The notes under the pieces: model-generated
The model's input: only the letters and a program-made list of their open reading frames with translations
The model's database searches: none
Told to the model about the DNA's origin: nothing
From: Thaumasiovibrio sp043421945
GTDB lineage: Bacteria; Pseudomonadota; Gammaproteobacteria; Enterobacterales; Vibrionaceae
Assembly: GCA_043421945.1 (NCBI GenBank)
Contig: JBHOGO010000052.1
Span: forward strand, 1 to 33,185
Length of the DNA: 33,185 nucleotides
Direction of reading: 5' to 3'
In this document: one piece after another, positions 32,643 to 33,185 of the stretch
Layout: each line of letters starts with the position of its first letter
Numbering within the stretch: position 1 is the first letter of the stretch
Translations under genes and position numbers: made by a program

Positions 32643-32678
32643 TTCTTATTTACATAAGAATTCAAAAAGATTAAATTT

Positions 32679-32755
32679 GGGTCCGTAGCTCAGTTGGTTA
32701 GAGTACTACCTTGACATGGTAGGGGTCGGCGATTCGAATTCGCCCGGACCCACCA
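32679..32755 (+). tRNA. tRNA-Val (anticodon GAC), second copy
   Basis: A second 77-base tRNA with acceptor stem GGGTCCG/CGGACCC, anticodon stem CTACC/GGTAG, loop TTGACAT (anticodon GAC), T-loop ATTCGAATT and encoded CCA. It shares identity with the first copy in the D-arm and anticodon loop but has different acceptor and anticodon stems, so it is a diverged paralogue and not a fresh duplicate. It is 36 bases downstream of the first, in one transcript. Confidence 0.98.
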
Positions 32756-32761
32756 AATTTC

Positions 32762-32795
32762 ACAATAAAACCCGCTATTTAGCGGGTTTTATTGT
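32762..32795 (+). terminator. Terminator of the tRNA-Val operon
   Basis: A 15-bp perfect stem (32762-32776 with 32781-32795) with loop ATTT, containing TTTT in its right arm, starts 7 bases after the CCA of the second tRNA. It is symmetric and could stop transcription from either side. Confidence 0.92.
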
Positions 32796-33109
32796 ATCTA
32801 GCATAAAGCTAACGACTCACTATTCAACCTATCTACTATTCACATCATTACTGCATAATTATGCTCTCGTAAAATTGGTGTCTATTGTGACTCACATCAT
32901 ATTTTACCAATTAGTGACCAAATGGTGCCCATACAAAGTGATGACCTCTGTTTTTTCTTTTGAGTTCACAGGTTAAGGGCTATTGGTCAACTTAAGCTTT
33001 GGTCAGCTATTCAAGACCACCCTCCCCTTGTAACAATGATCCTAACTCTAATAGTTACTTACGGAAAAGCTTAGTAGCCTCATATTTCATGCCCTTTCAA
33101 CACACTTTT
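32796..33109. other. Non-coding gap between tRNA operon and intron
   Basis: No supported gene in about 310 bases. Small symmetric elements are visible: AATTGGT (32873-32879) with ACCAATT (32906-32912), and a TGTGA-C-TCACA palindrome between them (32886-32896). Their meaning is unknown. The right part is the downstream flank (3' exon side) of the group II intron. Confidence 0.5.
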
Positions 33110-33185
33110 GTCGGATAGGCGACACCTGTTACCAGATGCCGCCCTCCTAAGAACCGTACGTGCAACTTTCACTGCATACGGCTCA
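33110..33185 (-). mobile_element. 3' end of a group II intron (domains V and VI), cut by the window edge
   Basis: On the minus strand, 33184-33151 is a 34-base domain V: it opens with GAGCCG containing the catalytic AGC triad, has a GAAA tetraloop, and closes with CGTACGGTTC. Domain VI follows at about 33150-33110, with an 11-bp stem capped by a GTAA tetraloop. A lower GGA/TCC stem has an unpaired A at 33116, the likely branch point. The element ends CCGAC, fitting the AY 3' end of group II introns, so the 3' splice site is at 33110. The ribozyme's other domains and any reverse transcriptase lie beyond 33185. Confidence 0.85.

Noticed and set aside
32716..32976. 86-residue open frame starting in the second tRNA
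   Set aside because: It starts within a tRNA gene and crosses the terminator; not a plausible gene.

Overview
This window looks like chromosomal DNA of a member of the Vibrionaceae. The evidence is a PLP-dependent aspartate decarboxylase of the PanP type (the Vibrio route to beta-alanine), a torECA trimethylamine N-oxide (TMAO) respiration operon, and purR next to tfoY with a Vc2-type cyclic-di-GMP riboswitch ahead of tfoY, as I recall from Vibrio cholerae. A DUF2860-like outer-membrane protein and DUF3080 and DUF4250 proteins also fit. The species cannot be determined from this sequence.

Layout, left to right. Positions 1-1742 hold a terminator of an off-window gene, then a small secreted protein of unknown function and a beta-barrel outer-membrane protein, probably co-transcribed. 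Positions 2008-10699 are all on the + strand: panP, torD (the TorA chaperone), purR with an operator fitting the PurR consensus over its own promoter, the c-di-GMP riboswitch and tfoY, then torE-torC-torA (small membrane protein, pentaheme quinol dehydrogenase, periplasmic molybdenum reductase). Positions 10866-14147 are the divergent metE/metR pair, with tandem MetJ boxes and a MetR-like box between them. Positions 14349-15303 carry two small minus-strand genes, a DUF4250 protein and an unrecognised multi-pass membrane protein.

Positions 15479-23165 hold two chemoreceptors with different sensor regions. Between them lie a divergent MFS exporter/LysR pair and a minus-strand pair made of a small membrane protein and an ArsR-family regulator. 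Positions 23357-25786 are ygiQ (radical SAM) and 26001-27098 a DUF3080 lipoprotein. Positions 27092-32290 on the minus strand are the glycerol genes glpK and glpD, with a FAN1-type VRR-NUC nuclease gene placed directly behind glpK; no glpF is present. The right end has two tRNA-Val(GAC) genes with a strong terminator. The last 76 bases are the 3' end (domains V and VI) of a group II intron on the minus strand, whose body lies off the window.

Most of the window is ordinary core genome. The points most worth attention are the atypical riboswitch arm, the glpK-FAN1 coupling, the 15-bp repeat block upstream of glpD, the ArsR/Cys-Pro membrane protein pair, the uncharacterised secreted protein/outer-membrane protein pair, and the intron at the edge.
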